A stretch of DNA of 19,918 bases, taken from positions 1 through 19,918 of the forward strand of contig JBFJVD010000021.1 of the NCBI GenBank assembly GCA_041624375.1, given 5' to 3'. Origin of the DNA: JBFJVD01 sp041624375 (GTDB lineage Bacteria; Chloroflexota; Anaerolineae; Anaerolineales; E44-bin32). Below, one piece after another: positions 1 to 8,240 of this stretch. Under the pieces are notes generated by a model. That model was not told the DNA's origin, ran no database searches, and saw only the letters and a list, made by a program, of their open reading frames with translations. Numbering within the stretch: the stretch's first letter is position 1; every line of letters begins with the position of its first letter. The position numbers and the translations under genes were made by a program.

Positions 1-560
1 AACCCGGCAACCATGAGCGCCTGGATCAGGCTGATTAACCCAAGGAAGAGACCGCGATCCGGACCACCAAGGCTGAGCTGATAGGAGCCCAGCGCCCCGA
101 GTCCGAACAACGCCACTGCGAGCAGGTCATAGAGACGGGAGACGAGCAGGACCCCTGCCCCGCGGCCGATGCGCACCCCTTCGTAGCGGCGCAGCAGGTA
201 GATCAAGGTCAGCTCGCCGGTTCGCGCCGGGAGAACCATGATCGAAAGCGCGTGGAGTGCGGCGATCGAGAACATGCGCAGCCGGGGAACGCGGGACAGG
301 ATGTTGAAGAGTCGAAACCGCCAGGTACGAGCGAGATAGACGAGCGTGTAGGTGGCAAGGGCAACCACCAGCCCCTGCGGACGGGCGGATGCCAGCAAGT
401 TGTAGATTTGCTGCGGATCGCCGAGACGAAGCAGGAAGGCGATCAAACCGACCGTGACGGCGATCGAGAGGATCAGCCGCACCGGCGAACGGAGCGCTCG
501 CGCCAGGATCGCCCGCCAGAGCGAATCGCCCGCCGAGTCTCCAGCCACAGGGCGGTTCAT
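1..560 (-). CDS. UPF0104 / LPG-synthase transmembrane-type protein, N-terminal part, cut by window edge
   Basis: This is the N-terminal 186 residues of an integral membrane protein; the reading frame is open to the left edge of the window. Reading from the ATG at 560 gives MNRPVAGDS, a first hydrophobic segment at about residues 28-45, and further hydrophobic stretches. The motif PARTGEL lies at residues 111-117, followed by SRLYDL at 141-146. The P-x-R-x-GE motif is the hallmark of the UPF0104 family (TIGR00374, the flippase-like domain of lysylphosphatidylglycerol synthases), normally about 300-350 residues long. Family members often sit in glycan clusters beside DPM1-like transferases, as here, and a role in moving or handling lipid carriers has been proposed. 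The start lies 43 bases after the stop of the upstream GT2 gene, with an AGG 11 bases before the ATG. The family call is firm; the biochemical role is unknown. Confidence 0.85.
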   Translation of the reverse strand, partial: MNRPVAGDSAGDSLWRAILARALRSPVRLILSIAVTVGLIAFLLRLGDPQQIYNLLASARPQGLVVALATYTLVYLARTWRFRLFNILSRVPRLRMFSIAALHALSIMVLPARTGELTLIYLLRRYEGVRIGRGAGVLLVSRLYDLLAVALFGLGALGSYQLSLGGPDRGLFLGLISLIQALMVAG

Positions 561-603
561 GGGTGGCGCGACCTGTCCTCCCGCCGGACCGCGTCCAGCA
601 GGC

Positions 604-1635
604 TCATCGTTCGAAGCGGGCTCGCTTCAGCCGATAGTTGATTTCTTCATCCAGGTAGCGGTTCTTGGCGATGACATCTGCCAGCAAGGCGAGCAAGAAA
701 GCCTGAAAGCCAAAGATCAGAAGCACAGCTGCGAGAATGAGCGACTGGATGTGGCCCTGACCTTCCCCAATGATAAAAAAGTAGAGGAAGCGAAATGAGA
801 TGAGGGCACCCAGGCTGCCGAAGGCGAGTCCCAATGTCACGAAGACCCGCAGCGACTCATACATCAGGAAGATGCGCAGGATGGTCACGCCGGAGCGCCA
901 GATGTAGGCCGGTAGGCTCGTGATCAGGCGGGATTCGCGCAGCTTCTCGTTCGTCTGAATGGGAACGTGGGTAATCGAAATGCCCTTCTTGCCCGCCTGG
1001 ATAATAGTCTCCAGCGTGTAGGTGTAGTCCGAATAGATGACGAGCTGCATCGCCGCATCCCGCGTCATGGCGCGGAATCCGCTGGTGGCATCCGGGATGT
1101 CGGTGCCGGAGGCCCAGCGAACCACCCGGCTGCCCATCTTCTGCAGCCAGCGTTTGGTTCGGGAGAAATGCCGGATGGTGTCGATCTGGCGGTCACCGAC
1201 CACAAATTCCGCACTTCCCTCGAGGATCGGGCGCAGGATTCTCGGGATATCCGCTCCACGGTACTGATTGTCGGCGTCGGTGTTCACGATGACATCGGCA
1301 CCCAATTGAAGCGCGGTCTCCAGGCCGGTGGCGAAGGCGTAAGCAAGCCCTCGGTTGCGTGGCAGGCGGACCACATGATCGGCACCGTTGGTTTCAGCAA
1401 CCTGTGCCGTACCGTCGGTGCTGCCATCATCAATCACCAGGACTTCGACCGTCTCGAACCCTTTAATCTGGCGCGGGAGATCGGCCAGCGTTTGCGGAAG
1501 GGTCTTGGCTTCGTTGAAGCATGGCACTTGAATGACCAATTTGCGTAGAATGCCCGGCTGCCCCGCCTTCTCGAATGGGGTGCGAGCCGCGGGTTCGGCC
1601 TGCGCGGTCTCGATGGACTCCGACAATTCGCTCAT
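604..1635 (-). CDS. GT2 family glycosyltransferase, DPM1/polyprenyl-phosphate sugar synthase-like with C-terminal membrane segments
   Basis: This 343-residue protein has a GT-A domain followed by two hydrophobic membrane segments at roughly residues 255-320. Visible motifs are VPCFNEA (37-43), DDGSTDGT (69-76) and the metal-binding NTDADNQ (118-124). These match the dolichol- or polyprenyl-phosphate mannosyl/glucosyltransferase branch of GT2 (DPM1, GtrB). Such enzymes move a sugar from a nucleotide donor to polyprenyl phosphate on the inner membrane face. The lipid-linked sugar then serves GT-C enzymes outside, and this locus has three or four candidate GT-C proteins, which fits that role. 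The start ATG overlaps the stop of the WecA-like gene in an ATGA arrangement, so the two are probably translationally coupled. The sugar and acceptor cannot be read from sequence; direct transfer to a glycan is the alternative. Confidence 0.9.
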   Translation of the reverse strand: MSELSESIETAQAEPAARTPFEKAGQPGILRKLVIQVPCFNEAKTLPQTLADLPRQIKGFETVEVLVIDDGSTDGTAQVAETNGADHVVRLPRNRGLAYAFATGLETALQLGADVIVNTDADNQYRGADIPRILRPILEGSAEFVVGDRQIDTIRHFSRTKRWLQKMGSRVVRWASGTDIPDATSGFRAMTRDAAMQLVIYSDYTYTLETIIQAGKKGISITHVPIQTNEKLRESRLITSLPAYIWRSGVTILRIFLMYESLRVFVTLGLAFGSLGALISFRFLYFFIIGEGQGHIQSLILAAVLLIFGFQAFLLALLADVIAKNRYLDEEINYRLKRARFER

Positions 1636-2702
1636 CGCCGCACAGGCTCCTTCTCTGCTGCCGCGGGCATCGGCTCCTTGGTTTGCGGCGGCTCAGGGGC
1701 ACGCTCCAGTACAACCAGGGCCGCCAGTCCGCCGATCACAATGGCGCCAAACATCACATTGGCTATCAGAACAGTGGCGTCGAGGGCGATAAAAGCCACC
1801 AGCCCCAGCATCACGGCTGTCACCTGCATCAGCAAGACCGACCGGGTGGAATCGAGTCCCAGCGCGAGCAGCCGGTGGTAGGTGTGATCCCGATTGGCGC
1901 GATAGACCGGGCGCCGTCGCCAGAGCCGCGTGGTCACCACCAGGGTCATATCGAAGATCGGCACGCCAAGCACCAGAATCGGCGTGAACCAGGAGACTCC
2001 CTGGGGCAATCCTGCCTGCCCAGGAACGTAGGCAATTCCGAGGCCGGCCAACAGAAACCCGAGCAGCTGCGAGCCCGAGTCACCGAGAAAAAGCCGGGCC
2101 GGCGCAGCGTTAAAGAAGAACCCGCCAAGCGCAGCGCCCAGGATGGTCGCTGAGAGCGCCGAAAGCACCGGTTGGACCGAGTCCACCGTCACAAGGGTGA
2201 AGAAAGCGGCCGCGATGCTCGCCAGCCCAAGCGCCAGGCCATCCATACTGTCGACGAAGTTGAAGGCGTTGATCAGGCCCACAACCCAGACAAGGGTGAT
2301 GGGCAAGTCGAACACCGGATTCTGGGTGATGTGGACCTGGACACCGGCAGCGATGAGCATCGCCGTGGCCAGCAACTGCCCAGCCAACTTCAGCACCGGG
2401 CGCAGACCATAACGGTCGTCGAGCAGGCCCCAAAGCACAACGAGCGCGCCGCCGCCAAGGATCCCGAGCACAGGCAGATCCATCGGCGGACGCAAGACTG
2501 CGTAGGTCAGCATGATCGCAGTGAGCAACAGCAACCCGCCCGCCTGTGGGGTGGCCGCGATGTGCCGTTTGTGCGGCGCTGAGCCCGGCACGTCGACAAG
2601 GCCCACCCGGCGCGAGATACGCAGGATGAACGGCGCCAAAACAAGGGAGGTTGCCGAGGCCAGCAAGATCATCGGGAACAGATCGGCCATGCGAGGGATC
2701 AC
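1632..2702 (-). CDS. WecA/MraY-family polyprenyl-phosphate sugar-1-phosphate transferase
   Basis: This 356-residue multi-pass membrane enzyme of the glycosyltransferase 4 (PNPT) superfamily transfers a sugar-1-phosphate, often GlcNAc-1-P, from a UDP-sugar to undecaprenyl phosphate. That is the first step of lipid-linked glycan synthesis. Family motifs appear in order: HKRHIAATPQAGG (44-56), the acidic pair in GLLDDRYGL (92-100), NAFNFVDSMDGLA (145-157), LFLGDSGS (204-211) and DHTYHRL (272-278), which corresponds to the conserved cytosolic histidine motif. The reading starts at a GTG that forms a GTGA overlap with the upstream ligase-like gene. An ATG four codons later (2690) is an alternative. 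Length and motif set fit the WecA/TagO/TarO branch rather than MraY. This is likely the initiating enzyme of the locus; the sugar is not determinable. Confidence 0.93.
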   Translation of the reverse strand: MIPRMADLFPMILLASATSLVLAPFILRISRRVGLVDVPGSAPHKRHIAATPQAGGLLLLTAIMLTYAVLRPPMDLPVLGILGGGALVVLWGLLDDRYGLRPVLKLAGQLLATAMLIAAGVQVHITQNPVFDLPITLVWVVGLINAFNFVDSMDGLALGLASIAAAFFTLVTVDSVQPVLSALSATILGAALGGFFFNAAPARLFLGDSGSQLLGFLLAGLGIAYVPGQAGLPQGVSWFTPILVLGVPIFDMTLVVTTRLWRRRPVYRANRDHTYHRLLALGLDSTRSVLLMQVTAVMLGLVAFIALDATVLIANVMFGAIVIGGLAALVVLERAPEPPQTKEPMPAAAEKEPVRR

Positions 2703-4291
2703 AGTTGCACGCCCCGCTCGGCGACCTGCAAGCGCCGGCCGGTCCCTTCCGACGCAGGAACTGGGGAGACAGCTTCAACGCGGGCCCAGGCCGTCGCGGC
2801 CGTGATGAAGCCGGCGACCAGCCAGAGCTGCGGCAGGGCAAACGTATCCAGGCTGAACCCCTCGATCACAATGCTGATCAGGGCCAGCGCCCCACCCCAG
2901 CCGATCGCACGCGCCAGCGAATCCTGCTGACGTATCAGACGACCGGCACCGGCCGCCAACAGGGTGATCCAGATCAAGAAGGCAGAGAATCCGAGCATCC
3001 CGGTCTCAGCGAGAAGCCGGATCCAGAGATTCTTCGGATTGGGAAAATTCGGGTTGGCGCGGTCGAGCGCGGTCTGGATTTCGACGAGCCGGTGGCCGTA
3101 GGTCGGAACGTTCTGCTCGAAGAGGAAACCAGCATTTCCCGGTCCTACGCCGAGCAGCGGGTACTGCTCGAAGGTCCGGAACGCAGCGGTCCAGTACACC
3201 AGGCGTTCGGCAAAGGCTACTCGGTTGGCCACCTCGTAGGCTACCTCATAGGGATATTCGTCGCGGATGGAGGCGAGCTGAGAGGGAAGGATAAAGAGTC
3301 GTTGGGTGCGGCGATCCGCGCGGGCGATCCCCTGCGCGGCGTACCACCCCAGCACGAGCAAGCCAGCTGCGCCGCCCAGGATCAAGGCCAGTTTGAGCCA
3401 GGGGAGGCGGAGACGGCGGAAGGTTGGCATCCGCGAATGCAGACGACTTGCGAGCCAGCCTGCGCCACGCCAGACCCCGACCAGCGCCAGTGCCCCCAAG
3501 AAGGCGAACAGGCTGACATAGCTGATTCGTGATCGGGTGAAGAAGAGCAGGATCAGCCCCCAGCCGATCAGCATTAGCTCGATCACCGGGATCTTGCGCC
3601 AGCGGGGGAAGATCGAGGCGCCTGAGAGCAGGATGCCCAGCCATAACGGAAGAAACAGCACAACCAGTTGGTCGCCAAACCAGGATGGCTCATACGCCAG
3701 CGCGGTCACCCGGTCGCGAAGGGGATCGCGCACCGAGATCAAGCGATGCAGTTCGCGGAATTGCCACGGAACCGCCCGCACACCGTCCAGCACGTAATAC
3801 GCCTGCAGGCTTGCCCAAGCCAGCATCGGGACCGCCGTCAGGCCGAGCGCTCGCAGGCTGGTTCGCATCCTCCCAGGGGTATCGACGATCCAGACCGTGG
3901 CCAGATAGAAACCGACCCCGATCGCCAGCGTGCCTAGCGCGCGCAACTCACGCGTGATGAGAGTCTGTCCCTTGTAGGGCGCCAGCGGAAGTGCCCAGGC
4001 AGCGGCAGCCGAGCATGCCGCCAGGAGCACAAACAGAAGCAGCGGCATGCCAAGGATCGGGAGGGGGCGATCACGGAGGATCCAGCGCAGGACGGAGAGC
4101 GGTCCCAGAACTGCAAGCGGGATCAAAGCCAACGGCCCCACGGGTCCTTCGCTCACGCCGGCCGCGATCAGCGGAAAACTGGTCACCGGGACGGTGACCA
4201 GCAAGAGCAGCCAGAGCGGCCACGCCGCTTCTGCCGCGAGTGCAAGCCATCGGGAGATGCCGGTTGCGGAACTCATTGCGCCCGCCCGCAT
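2699..4291 (-). CDS. O-antigen ligase / Wzy-like polymerase membrane protein
   Basis: About 530 residues with roughly a dozen hydrophobic segments. A large extracytoplasmic loop in the C-terminal half carries YPLLGVGPGNAGF, then NPKNLWIRLLAETGMLGF. This pattern (GxGxxN...F, later N-x-L-x-x-x-L-x-E-x-G) is typical of the Wzy_C/O-antigen ligase family (PF04932), which includes WaaL ligases and Wzy polymerases. The protein is expected to act on polyprenyl-diphosphate-linked glycans at the outer face of the membrane. The ATG at 4291 is preferred because GGAG lies four bases upstream and the gene above ends one base before it. An ATG 24 bases further upstream (4315) and one at 4276 are less likely. 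It lies between a Wzz-like protein and a WecA-like transferase. Sequence alone does not separate ligase from polymerase. Confidence 0.88.
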   Translation of the reverse strand: MRAGAMSSATGISRWLALAAEAAWPLWLLLLVTVPVTSFPLIAAGVSEGPVGPLALIPLAVLGPLSVLRWILRDRPLPILGMPLLLFVLLAACSAAAAWALPLAPYKGQTLITRELRALGTLAIGVGFYLATVWIVDTPGRMRTSLRALGLTAVPMLAWASLQAYYVLDGVRAVPWQFRELHRLISVRDPLRDRVTALAYEPSWFGDQLVVLFLPLWLGILLSGASIFPRWRKIPVIELMLIGWGLILLFFTRSRISYVSLFAFLGALALVGVWRGAGWLASRLHSRMPTFRRLRLPWLKLALILGGAAGLLVLGWYAAQGIARADRRTQRLFILPSQLASIRDEYPYEVAYEVANRVAFAERLVYWTAAFRTFEQYPLLGVGPGNAGFLFEQNVPTYGHRLVEIQTALDRANPNFPNPKNLWIRLLAETGMLGFSAFLIWITLLAAGAGRLIRQQDSLARAIGWGGALALISIVIEGFSLDTFALPQLWLVAGFITAATAWARVEAVSPVPASEGTGRRLQVAERGVQL

Positions 4292-4292
4292 T

Positions 4293-5066
4293 CTACTCCA
4301 CGCTGCGAGACCCACCTCCGAGGATGAGAACAGCGCTCAATCCGAGGAACAGCCCGGTCAGCAGTCCGCCCAGGATCATCGCACCCCGGCCTTGCACGAT
4401 AGGATCTGTCGGGGGTTGAGCCTGCCGGGCAGGTGAGTAGGACAGGCTTGGAAGAATACCGCGGCTCAGATTGGCTTCAGTGATCAAGGCCCCTGTCAGA
4501 GGCTCAGACGAAGATGATCCATCCGGCTCGAGACACTCCCAGACGGCCTGGCCCGAATCAGCTGCAATCAGCCGGCAGCCAAGCTCAAAGATCGCCTGCT
4601 GGATCTCAGCGGCACGCACCGCGTGACGGATGCTCACATCCAGCGACGACAGCGCGCTCTCGGCCCATGCGTTGGCCATGGCGGCTGCGGTTTCAGGCGA
4701 TCCGGCGGTGGCATAGAGTGACCAGCGGCTTCCGACGTCGGCCAGCAGGAGGCGTTGGCGGAAGGCAGCCACATCCTGGATCCCCGGATCGGGCGCCGAC
4801 GACTCCTGGAGCTTCAGAAGAGCAACCGAGAGCGTGTCGTCCGCAAGCAGCAGCTCACGCACACGGTGGAGCGCATGCCGCTCTGCTTCCGGCTCGAGGG
4901 GTAGCGACCGGCCATAATCAACGCCGATGTTCAGAACAGCTTCGGACCGATATTGCTTCGGCAGCAAGGCGTTCAGCGCCCATCCGACGAGCCCGCCGGC
5001 GACGACCATGAGAAGCAGGAACCGCCACGACCGCTGCAAGCGTTGGAAGAGATCTTCTTGTTCCAT
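4293..5066 (-). CDS. Wzz-like polysaccharide chain-length determinant / co-polymerase
   Basis: A 257-residue protein with the two-helix topology of polysaccharide co-polymerases. The N-terminal cytoplasmic stretch is short (MEQEDLFQRLQRSWR), the first membrane helix is at about residues 16-35, the extracytoplasmic domain spans about 37-228, and a second helix is at about 229-250. The segment just after the first helix (PKQYRSEAVLNIG) matches the start of Wzz/PF02706 domains, which usually read P-x-x-Y-x-S-x-a. Such proteins set the length of chains made by a Wzy or ligase-type partner, and the gene ends one base before the ligase-like gene. There is no C-terminal tyrosine kinase or tyrosine-rich tail. 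Two cysteines (164 and 178) flank a small, unusual insert. The domain sequence is divergent, so the family call rests on topology, the entry motif and context. Confidence 0.75.
   Translation of the reverse strand: MEQEDLFQRLQRSWRFLLLMVVAGGLVGWALNALLPKQYRSEAVLNIGVDYGRSLPLEPEAERHALHRVRELLLADDTLSVALLKLQESSAPDPGIQDVAAFRQRLLLADVGSRWSLYATAGSPETAAAMANAWAESALSSLDVSIRHAVRAAEIQQAIFELGCRLIAADSGQAVWECLEPDGSSSSEPLTGALITEANLSRGILPSLSYSPARQAQPPTDPIVQGRGAMILGGLLTGLFLGLSAVLILGGGSRSVE
4296..4299 (-). promoter_or_regulatory. Ribosome binding site deciding the ligase start
   Basis: GGAG on the minus strand, four bases before the ATG at 4291. It is made from the last sense codons of the Wzz-like gene (GTG GAG TAG). 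It favours 4291 over the two neighbouring in-frame ATGs and implies translational coupling. Confidence 0.5.
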
Positions 5067-5090
5067 CTGGCTACTGCATTCTGTCGTCTT

Positions 5091-6356
5091 TCAGCGTTCC
5101 TGTCCACCCGAAGCTTCCGCACTGACCCTGGAGGTCGTCAGTCGGGAGAGCAATGCGCGATAGGCCTGCGTGGCCGCCCGGCGAGAGGTGTTTGCCTCAG
5201 CGTATTGGCGGCCTCGTCGCCCCATCAAGCTCCGCCGCTCCGGATCGCCGGCCAGCTGCAGCAGGGCATCAGCGAGCGCCTGCGGATCCTCGGGACGAAC
5301 GCACACGCCGCAGCCAGCATCGGCGACCAGCTGCCGGATGGCCGAATCCTTGGGCACTGCAGCCAGCAAGGGACGGCCGCTGGCCATAATCGCGTAGGCT
5401 TTGCTGGGCACGCTGAGTGAGCCCATCCCCTGGCGCAACGTGACCAGGGAGACATCAGCCGCGCCATAGAGCTCCGCCACCCTCTCCTTGGGTTGTGTGG
5501 TAAGAAAGCGCACGTTCTTCAGGCCGAAATCGTGGACCATCTTGCGCAGGGAATCCCGGGCGCTACCCTCCCCCACGATGAGAAAGCAGATCTCCGGCGC
5601 CGTCCTCTCCAGGATGGCGGCACACTCTACGATCTGCTCAATGCCCGCCGCGAAGCCGAGATTGCCGGCAAAAAGGGCCACGAAGCTATCGCCTAAGCCA
5701 TATTCCCGTCGGAAGTCGTTGGGCAGGTCGACCGGCCGGATTTCCGCGGTGTCCACCCAATTCGGAATCACCGTCACCTTTTCGGGCGGGACGTTCTTGC
5801 GCAGCAGGTTCTGCCGCATACCTTCAGAAACCACGACCACGGCGTCGGAAACGTGGTAGGTAAAGCGCTCAAGGGTCCGCAACAGCCCGAGCAGAAACGG
5901 GCTGCGCACACGCCCCATCGCAGCCAGCCCATCCGGCCAAATGTCTTGCGCGTTGAACACCAGCCTGGCGCCGCGCAAGAGCCGGACGAGCCAGCCCGTG
6001 AAACCCACGGTGATCGGCGGTGCGATGCAAAGAACTGCGTCTCGCGAACCCGCCCCGAGCGCCACGACCGTCGAAAGGACGGTGTAAATCAAGTAGTCGA
6101 GGCCGCGCCCCAAAACGCTGCCGCTATGGCGCAGGTAGAGCAAGGTCCGCCAAACCTGGACGCCATCCTCCGTTGCGCGGTGAACCAGCCAACCGGAATA
6201 GCGGGCGGCCGCCGACTCTTGGCCGTAATGAGGTGCGCTGGTGATCACAAGGACCTCATCACCCTCCGCAGCCAGATCACGCGCCAGCTGCGTGACAAGC
6301 GGGCCGGTGCCCGTGAGGTCCGGATGGTAGCGCATGTGAAGGATCAGAATGCGCAT
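5091..6356 (-). CDS. GT4 family glycosyltransferase (WbuB-like)
   Basis: A two-domain GT-B enzyme of about 421 residues. The start ATG at 6356 gives MRILILHMRYHPD, the usual beginning of this family, with a glycine-containing loop (TGTGPLVTQLARDL). It lies seven bases after the upstream gene's stop. An ATG 14 codons further up (6398) would only add arginine-rich residues and overlap that gene. The C-terminal half carries the GT4 landmarks LFAGNLGFAAGIEQIVECA and VPSKAYAIMASGRPLLAAV, the latter being the donor-binding region. GT4 enzymes are retaining transferases using nucleotide sugars in the cytosol. The closest familiar members are WbuB-type fucosamine transferases, but substrate cannot be inferred. 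It sits between the Wzz-like gene and the tandem GT2 pair and probably adds one residue of the repeat unit. Confidence 0.9.
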   Translation of the reverse strand: MRILILHMRYHPDLTGTGPLVTQLARDLAAEGDEVLVITSAPHYGQESAAARYSGWLVHRATEDGVQVWRTLLYLRHSGSVLGRGLDYLIYTVLSTVVALGAGSRDAVLCIAPPITVGFTGWLVRLLRGARLVFNAQDIWPDGLAAMGRVRSPFLLGLLRTLERFTYHVSDAVVVVSEGMRQNLLRKNVPPEKVTVIPNWVDTAEIRPVDLPNDFRREYGLGDSFVALFAGNLGFAAGIEQIVECAAILERTAPEICFLIVGEGSARDSLRKMVHDFGLKNVRFLTTQPKERVAELYGAADVSLVTLRQGMGSLSVPSKAYAIMASGRPLLAAVPKDSAIRQLVADAGCGVCVRPEDPQALADALLQLAGDPERRSLMGRRGRQYAEANTSRRAATQAYRALLSRLTTSRVSAEASGGQER

Positions 6357-6363
6357 TGGAGGA

Positions 6364-7185
6364 TCAGGGCGCCGCCTCCTGACCGAGGCGTTTGCCAAGT
6401 GCGTAGCGCCACAACCGGAGCTTCATGCGAAGCGGCATGACAGGTTCGAGCAGGCGGCGCAGCAGATACTTCGCATAGAGGATGGAGAAGCGGCTGCCTC
6501 CATCCCGCAAATGGACACGCACCATCTCCGGCCAGCAGCGGTAGGCTGCCGTCAGCGACTTCGAGTCGCCGTGCAGGCGGAAGTTGGCCCACTTCTCCCG
6601 GTGGAGCGCAATCGGGCTGACGGCCGCCAGGCGAACCCAAAGATCATAGTCCATGGCGTAGAAGAAGCTGGGGTCCAGCGGACCCACCATCTTCCACAGG
6701 TTGGCTCGGAAGAACATGGCCTGCTGCGGGATCGTGGTGATGCCCCTGCGCAGCCGTCGATAATCCGTCTCTCCCGCAGGGTAATGACCCACCACCTGGC
6801 CGGCGCCGTCGATGTAGTAGGCATCGCCATAGACCATGCCGATTTCAGGATGGCTTTGAAGGTATTCGACGGCACTGCGCACCGCGCCCGGACGGTACGT
6901 GTCGTCGGAGTTCAGCCAGGCGAAGTAGTCACCGCTAGCGCGTTCGAATCCTTTGTTGATCGCGTCGGTCTGGCCGCGGTCAGGCGCCGATTCCCAGTAG
7001 GCCAGGCGGTCGGAGTAGCGCTCGATGATTTCGACGCTCCCATCCGACGAGCCGCCATCTATCACGATGTACTCGATGTTGGGGTAATCCTGATCGAGTA
7101 CAGATCGGATGGTGGCTTCCAGAAAACGCACCTGATTAAAGGAGGGCGTCACGATGGAAACCGTTGGAGGCGCTGTCGAATTCAC
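6364..7185 (-). CDS. GT2 family glycosyltransferase, downstream copy of a tandem pair
   Basis: A GT-A fold inverting glycosyltransferase of about 273 residues if started at the GTG at 7185. Motifs are VSIVTPSFNQ (9-18), IDGGSSDGS (42-50) and LNSDD (91-95), the metal-binding acidic pair. The GTG is chosen because the conserved fold begins at once after it, because it lies 19 bases after the upstream stop, and because AAGGG lies ten bases before it. An ATG start 52 codons higher (7341) would lie well inside the neighbouring gene and add residues with no GT2 character. The N-terminal half closely resembles the next upstream gene: 40 of the first 60 aligned residues are identical by eye. The C-terminal acceptor half differs. 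It is expected to add a sugar to the lipid-linked glycan in the cytosol; substrates are unknown. Confidence 0.88.
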   Translation of the reverse strand: MNSTAPPTVSIVTPSFNQVRFLEATIRSVLDQDYPNIEYIVIDGGSSDGSVEIIERYSDRLAYWESAPDRGQTDAINKGFERASGDYFAWLNSDDTYRPGAVRSAVEYLQSHPEIGMVYGDAYYIDGAGQVVGHYPAGETDYRRLRRGITTIPQQAMFFRANLWKMVGPLDPSFFYAMDYDLWVRLAAVSPIALHREKWANFRLHGDSKSLTAAYRCWPEMVRVHLRDGGSRFSILYAKYLLRRLLEPVMPLRMKLRLWRYALGKRLGQEAAP

Positions 7186-7204
7186 CGGTCGCCCACCCTT
7201 GCGC

Positions 7205-8239
7205 TCATGATGAAGACTCCCCTGATTCGGCGGATCGAACTTCGCTGTCCTCGCGGAGCAGCTGCTGAATCGCCATCGTTCGAAGGGACTCGCGTTCTCC
7301 CCGATACTGAATCCGGCGCCGGGTTCGGCGATAGGCTTCAAATACCGGCGCCAAACCCAGTGCGCTCAGACCCGCCTGCACCACCTTATACCAGTAGCGC
7401 GCAACCGTTGGTAGGTGCTGGCCGGCAGCTCGCACCAGCCGATGAAAGGCGGTTCCGTACTCGCCAGCATCGATCAGGCGTCTCGCTGCGAACACGTCCA
7501 GACCGGCAGCGATCCTGCGCCGATTCTGTCTAACGAGCTCGCCAAGCTCAGGGGAATTCTCCGCCCAGTTCACCAGGCGCTCCGCCTCGGCGACGAATCC
7601 TCCCGCGAGCGCAATCGTCTTTGCCTGCGGATGCGTCCGCTCGAGGGCCCAGAAGCTTGGCACATGCACGATTGGGCGCCGGGCAGCCATCCGCACCCAG
7701 AGCTCATGATCGAGGATCAGGTGGTAGCTCGGGTCGAGATGGCCGACCTCCTCGAGAACCTCTCGCCGCATGAAAACCGTTGGCTGGAGAATGACGTCGA
7801 AGCTCAGTAGGTCAACCGGATCGGGTGCGTGGTAGACATGGCGGTCGAGCAGCAGCAGATCTGCATCCACCATAATTCCGTCGCCGCACACCATGCCTGC
7901 TTGCGGATGGGCAGCCAGCGCCGCCACCGCCTCCTGGATGCAACCAGGCAGATAGACGTCGTCGGAGTTGAGCCAGGCAACGATCTCACCGCTGGCTCTA
8001 CGGAGCCCTTTGTTGATTGCCTCCGCCTGGCCCTGATCGGGCTCCGAGACCCAGTAGGCAAGTTGCTCTGCGTAGCGCTCAAGCAGCTGGACGCTTCCGT
8101 CGGTGGAACCGCCATCAATGACAATGTACTCCAGCCGTGGATAGCCCTGGTCCAGCACGGAACGCAGGGCGGTCTCCAAATACTGCGCCTGGTTGTAGGA
8201 TGGCGTGACGATCGAAACCAGCGGCCATTCGCGGGTCAT
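7205..8239 (-). CDS. GT2 family glycosyltransferase, upstream copy of a tandem pair
   Basis: A 344-residue GT-A glycosyltransferase. It opens with MTREWPLVSIVTPSYNQ, then IDGGSTDGS (41-49) and LNSDDVY (90-96). It is a paralogue of the gene just downstream; the two share nearly the same N-terminal nucleotide-sugar domain but diverge from about residue 105 on. This copy has an extra C-terminal tail of about 70 residues, rich in arginine and helix-forming sequence, which may contact the membrane or partner enzymes. The start ATG lies one base after the stop of the GNGPSL-family gene (TAG C ATG), so co-translation is likely. A shared donor with different acceptors is a plausible reading of the divergence pattern, but that is inference. 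Confidence 0.9.
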   Translation of the reverse strand: MTREWPLVSIVTPSYNQAQYLETALRSVLDQGYPRLEYIVIDGGSTDGSVQLLERYAEQLAYWVSEPDQGQAEAINKGLRRASGEIVAWLNSDDVYLPGCIQEAVAALAAHPQAGMVCGDGIMVDADLLLLDRHVYHAPDPVDLLSFDVILQPTVFMRREVLEEVGHLDPSYHLILDHELWVRMAARRPIVHVPSFWALERTHPQAKTIALAGGFVAEAERLVNWAENSPELGELVRQNRRRIAAGLDVFAARRLIDAGEYGTAFHRLVRAAGQHLPTVARYWYKVVQAGLSALGLAPVFEAYRRTRRRIQYRGERESLRTMAIQQLLREDSEVRSAESGESSS

Positions 8240-8240
8240 G

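Noticed and set aside
2110..2841. A 243-codon minus-strand frame overlapping the WecA-like gene
   Set aside because: It is the alternate frame of a gene with all WecA motifs, and its translation is Cys-, Arg- and Pro-rich without structure.
2651..3532. A 293-codon plus-strand open frame
   Set aside because: It lies opposite the ligase-like gene; its composition is charged and repetitive, with no family signature.
6349..7533. A 394-codon plus-strand open frame antisense to two GT2 genes
   Set aside because: It mirrors two clear GT2 coding regions on the other strand, has no recognisable motif or hydrophobic pattern, and is rich in Arg, Ala and Gly, as expected of antisense frames in GC-rich DNA.
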